Notes under the pieces: model-generated
Told to the model about the DNA's origin: nothing
Database searches by the model: none
What the model saw: the letters and a program-made list of their open reading frames with translations, nothing else
Made by a program: the position numbers and the translations under genes
DNA from: Serratia quinivorans
GTDB taxonomy: Bacteria; Pseudomonadota; Gammaproteobacteria; Enterobacterales; Enterobacteriaceae
Length of the DNA stretch: 64,000 bases
Assembly: GCF_946227985.1 (NCBI RefSeq)
Contig: NZ_CAMKGL010000001.1
Coordinates: forward strand, 1,724,525 to 1,788,524
Direction of reading: 5' to 3'
Part shown: positions 61,366-64,000 of the stretch, one piece after another
How positions within the stretch are numbered: position 1 is the stretch's first letter
Layout of the letters: the number at the start of each line of letters is the position of its first letter

Positions 61366-61448
61366 TCTCGGATTCTCTTCGTTCCTTAATTATTACATCA
61401 AAACACTGTATGTATAAACAGCATTTTGTGTGATTTACTGTAAAAACA

Positions 61449-61475
61449 GAAAACCCGCCGAGGCGGGTTTTTATT
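61449..61475. terminator. Terminator separating the GHKL/STAS cargo from the nin-type genes
   Basis: AAACCCGCC-GA-GGCGGGTTT with T-runs on both sides. On the minus strand it ends the three-gene cargo unit about 130 bases after its last stop codon. Confidence 0.85.
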
Positions 61476-61601
61476 GAAATCCATAAGCAAGATGATAGTT
61501 TAATTTTTTTTCATATAGTTAACTTTCAGCTTGGTGTGAATTAGAACTAACGCAACAGCATCAGGCAAACATTCGAACTACATCTTATTAACCCGAATCC
61601 T

Positions 61602-62180
61602 TTATTGGTTTTTTCCTATCTCAATATAAGGTCGAGCACACCCGTTGCAATGAGATTCGAAATGTTGCAAATAGTACGACACTCCTACAAAATTAGTCAC
61701 TTTTTGTGGTGGATGTCTTTTCTCAAAACTATGATAAATATGCGAAATTAAACGCATCCCGTCATCCACACAACCTTGGCATTTTTCTGAGCGCAGCTCT
61801 ATATTCAAACTACCTTTTTGTTCAGAATCAAGAGTAGCCATGGTCGTAAAACAAGCAAGATATTCACGATCTGCAATTATATCTCTCTTGCCCAATATGG
61901 TTATAAAATCATCTATCTGGGTGGTTTTCGCGCTAACCGCAAGGTTATATTTTAATGCAGCATTGGTCTTACCCTCATCTTCCATCCAGTAAGTAACTGA
62001 TAAGTCTATTATTTCGTTTACTAATTTTATTAAATGGTCAGTAATCGCTTTGCTTTCAGATCTTGTCGCTATTTTCTTAGCATTTCTATACACAACGCGC
62101 CAACCAACAAAAACCATCCCTAAACTTGCCAAGCTAATAACCCAAGTATAGGTCTGAACTTCGCTTAAACTCATTTCCAT
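61602..62180 (-). CDS. Membrane protein with two CxxC pairs (cargo unit, third gene)
   Basis: The 192-residue protein has one N-terminal transmembrane helix (TYTWVISLASLGMVFVGWRV) and a cytoplasmic helical domain (AITDHLIKLVNEIIDLSVTY then WMEDEGKTN). Two CxxC pairs (EKCQGCVDDG and HCNGCARPY) near the C-terminus could bind zinc. It lies 24 bases after the STAS-like gene. Likely start MEM, with either Met possible. The unit is AT-rich relative to phage genes. Function unknown; a membrane effector or receptor of the unit is a reasonable guess. Confidence 0.7.
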   Translation of the reverse strand: MEMSLSEVQTYTWVISLASLGMVFVGWRVVYRNAKKIATRSESKAITDHLIKLVNEIIDLSVTYWMEDEGKTNAALKYNLAVSAKTTQIDDFITILGKRDIIADREYLACFTTMATLDSEQKGSLNIELRSEKCQGCVDDGMRLISHIYHSFEKRHPPQKVTNFVGVSYYLQHFESHCNGCARPYIEIGKNQ

Positions 62181-62204
62181 ACCCTACAAAGGTGCCATGA
62201 AATC

Positions 62205-62540
62205 TTAAGCTTCCCGTAACTGAGGCTCAGCAGCACGGATAAATTTTTTAATTTGAATTTCATAAATTGGCGTCTTCGATGAAACAATCAACCTATTGAT
62301 AATGTCGTCTTTATTCAAATTTTCCAGTCTAACTAACCCTCCAAATGCCTCCTCTAAGAAAGAAGAGCCGATCACCAAAGCTATGCCATTAAAATCTACG
62401 AGCACATCTTCTGCGTCATTATCAGTGAAGGCTGGTAACAGTCTCTCCTTTCGGAATTTTTCTCCGTTGAACGGGCCATCGGAAGGAAATCGGCCAAAAG
62501 GTGTCTTCGAAAATTCAGTCGCTACATTTATACGTTTCAT
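62205..62540 (-). CDS. STAS-like DUF4325 protein (cargo unit, second gene)
   Basis: The 111-residue protein has the DUF4325 pattern: a small N-terminal strand region (FGRFPSDGPFNGEKFRKERL), then DNDAEDVLVDFNGIALVIGS then SFLEEAFGGLVRLENLNKDD. STAS-like domains act as anti-sigma antagonists or sensors and often pair with GHKL kinases. Here the partner is the GHKL protein directly upstream (4-base gap), so a kinase/antagonist pair is likely. Confidence 0.85.
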   Translation of the reverse strand: MKRINVATEFSKTPFGRFPSDGPFNGEKFRKERLLPAFTDNDAEDVLVDFNGIALVIGSSFLEEAFGGLVRLENLNKDDIINRLIVSSKTPIYEIQIKKFIRAAEPQLREA

Positions 62541-62544
62541 AACG

Positions 62545-63474
62545 TTATCCTCTGTTAGGAGTGAGAGCCCATAGTACGATAGTTCCTGGTATCTGTGGTC
62601 TCAATGTAGATACTCTAGCGTGACTATTAGAAACATCCGAATCCAATTCGTATAGACAGCCACCAGTAAACACCATAAGCTTCTCTTTCTTTGTTACACC
62701 TTGAGCTATAGGCCTTTTTATATCCTCAGAACCATTGCCTCTGTTCGATTCATTAAACCTTGACCTACCACTTGTTAGAGCTTCAAGAACAGAGTTTTGT
62801 TCAAGTATAAACTGCGAAATTGGGTCTAAATTCTCACCACTGTAAGAGTTTGCAATGCCCATCCCCAAATCACAAATGATAAAAACAACCCGATCCTGCT
62901 CTGGATCAAACCAAGCGCACTGCCACCAACGCTTTCCATGCATACACTTGACACTTTCATCATAGAAGCTGTGCTCGTATGCATGATTCCGAACATTCAA
63001 CATAGCTTCATTCATGCCCATCATCAGCATAGTCGCTTGATTATCATCTAATACAGCTTTCTCTTGCAGCATTTCCATCGTCGTTGAAAGCGCCAACTCT
63101 GGCATCACTGACGATTGGAAATAACGTTTTTGCTGAACTAAAGCATCTAGCTTTTCTGGGGTATTAGCTACAAGCGCTTTAGCCAACCCAGTACTGACAA
63201 TACACCTATGTCCCAGAGGGTTATCCTCCTTCTTAGGGAGAGAAAATCGAACTCTCAACTTGCTTCCAAGAACAAAGTAAGCTCGATTCAGAACAGCAAA
63301 AAGCAAAACGGAGGCAGCAGCGCTTGCAAATTTTACATGGGCTAGATCTATCAGAATGGCATCTTGGAATTTATGTACATGTTCAATCAGATCACGAACA
63401 TAACTCAGTGTTCGTTCCCTATCCTTTTCATCATTAATACATAGCCTTTCCGGCGATCGCAATAGCTTAAACAC
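62545..63474 (-). CDS. GHKL-type ATPase with STAS-like N-terminal domain (cargo unit, first gene)
   Basis: The 309-residue protein has a STAS-like N-terminal part (AILIDLAHVKFASAAASVLL, residues 39-58) and a GHKL ATP-binding domain. The N-box is GMNEAMLNVRNHAYE (Asn160/Asn163), the G1 box is CDLGMGI (Asp202) and a G2-like loop is NRGNGSED (residues 244-251). No H-box is present, so it is like anti-sigma kinases of the SpoIIAB/RsbW type rather than a sensor kinase. The start is GTG with GGGAGG 5 bases before it. It is the first of three coupled genes. Confidence 0.82.
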   Translation of the reverse strand: MFKLLRSPERLCINDEKDRERTLSYVRDLIEHVHKFQDAILIDLAHVKFASAAASVLLFAVLNRAYFVLGSKLRVRFSLPKKEDNPLGHRCIVSTGLAKALVANTPEKLDALVQQKRYFQSSVMPELALSTTMEMLQEKAVLDDNQATMLMMGMNEAMLNVRNHAYEHSFYDESVKCMHGKRWWQCAWFDPEQDRVVFIICDLGMGIANSYSGENLDPISQFILEQNSVLEALTSGRSRFNESNRGNGSEDIKRPIAQGVTKKEKLMVFTGGCLYELDSDVSNSHARVSTLRPQIPGTIVLWALTPNRG

Positions 63475-63612
63475 TCAATCCTCCCATTTTTACTAGACTA
63501 TAACCCGACATGGGAAAAAACTCCACACCCATATATGGTTATTCAAAAAAAATCAATGTGTTACGAAGACAAGATAACTAGATAACAATAGCCAATTAGA
63601 AACCAATCTAAA

Positions 63613-63927
63613 TCAGATTGCCTTTCCACGCACGCCAGCCAACGCCTGGTCAAACAGCTTGTGTATGTGGCAGAACCGCAGCTCAACGGGATTGAAATGC
63701 CAGAGTGTTTTGTCAGGCTTGGGCTTATGGCCGACAGGCCGATAATTCACATCCCCCAGTTCGAGGAATCGTTCTGTTGCGTTACTGAGCAGGTAGCGGG
63801 CCGAGTGTCCCTGCCCCGTTCTGACGATATCCACGTTAGGTGACTTGAGCATTGAGTTCAGCCGAATGCAGATCTGGGATCGCGTAAGACTATTGCGCGG
63901 GTGACCTGCCCCCAGGATTAGATACAA
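63613..63927 (-). CDS. Small phage protein, winged-helix-like
   Basis: The 104-residue protein starts at TTG (the preceding in-frame codons are a stop and one more codon) and reads MYLILGAGHPRNSLTRSQIC then RLNSMLKSPNVDIVRTGQGH, with SARYLLSNATERFLELG next. The SLTRSQI..RL and GHSARYLL pattern suggests a winged helix. It starts 3 bases after the upstream gene and probably is coupled to it. Confidence 0.6.
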   Translation of the reverse strand: MYLILGAGHPRNSLTRSQICIRLNSMLKSPNVDIVRTGQGHSARYLLSNATERFLELGDVNYRPVGHKPKPDKTLWHFNPVELRFCHIHKLFDQALAGVRGKAI

Positions 63928-63930
63928 CGC

Positions 63931-64000
63931 TCACTTAGTAATGTCGGATCCTTCACTATCAGAATTACCCTTTCTCCAGGCCGCCGCAAATTCAGACGGC
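63931..64000 (-). CDS. C-terminal end of a phage gene running off the right edge
   Basis: The last 22 residues before a TGA read PSEFAAAWRKGNSDSEGSDI and TK. By position, upstream of the nin-type genes, it is probably a replication protein, but too little is present to identify it. Confidence 0.5.
   Translation of the reverse strand, partial: PSEFAAAWRKGNSDSEGSDITK

Overview
The window looks like the chromosome of a Serratia-like enterobacterium (Yersiniaceae/Enterobacterales). This is judged from gene content and style (DcuS/DcuR, FabV, an FtrA-type activator, L-2-hydroxyglutarate oxidase, NlpA, enterobacterial DUF1493, DUF4136 and DUF4377 proteins) and from moderately GC-rich host DNA. No ribosomal marker is present, so the genus is an inference.

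Bases 1-23,700 are host chromosome. They hold a partial UspA-type stress protein, a secreted protein and the NlpA lipoprotein. Next comes a TAXI-type TRAP transporter operon (binding protein, fused permease, GntR/FCD regulator, LhgO) that appears built to import and oxidise a hydroxy-dicarboxylate. A sugar-type ABC operon follows, with two paralogous binding proteins, diverging from a DeoC/LsrF-type aldolase. Beyond it are a DcuS/DcuR-like two-component pair, a SnoaL-like secreted protein, a zinc alcohol dehydrogenase with a divergent LysR regulator, two small secreted proteins, FabV, a phosphotransferase, lipoproteins and a DUF1493 gene pair.

Bases 23,700-27,640 are a scar region. It has a decayed prophage remnant (tail-tube Ig domain fused to a tail-fibre end, plus an integrase fragment on the other strand), an orphan protein, a possible CRP-activated small RNA, and a secreted isochorismatase-like hydrolase divergent from an FtrA/GlxA-type regulator.

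From about 27,640 to beyond the right edge lies a large prophage with a contractile tail. Its late genes run on the minus strand: fibre and Tfa, Mu/P2-like baseplate, tape measure, tail-assembly chaperone with a -1 frameshift, tube, sheath, neck proteins, coat, scaffold, portal and terminase. The coding strand is dotted with intrinsic terminators, which fits the DUF1133/Q-type antiterminator at 59,673-60,233. On the other strand the left edge carries lysogenic-conversion-type genes (an unknown AT-rich protein, an outer-membrane barrel and tiny membrane proteins) set among duplicated leaders and chained inverted repeats. Between terminase and Q are small lipoproteins, an HExxH protein, three tRNA genes and a Mom-type DNA-modification gene broken by an amber codon. 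I recognise no endolysin or holin.

Two cargo loci stand out. One is a three-gene set (GHKL ATPase with a STAS-like N-terminus, DUF4325 STAS-like protein, and a membrane protein with two CxxC pairs) at 61,602-63,474. The other is a gene at 59,059-59,562 whose protein contains a RHIM/amyloid-like IQIGN motif. Replication and integration genes lie beyond the window.
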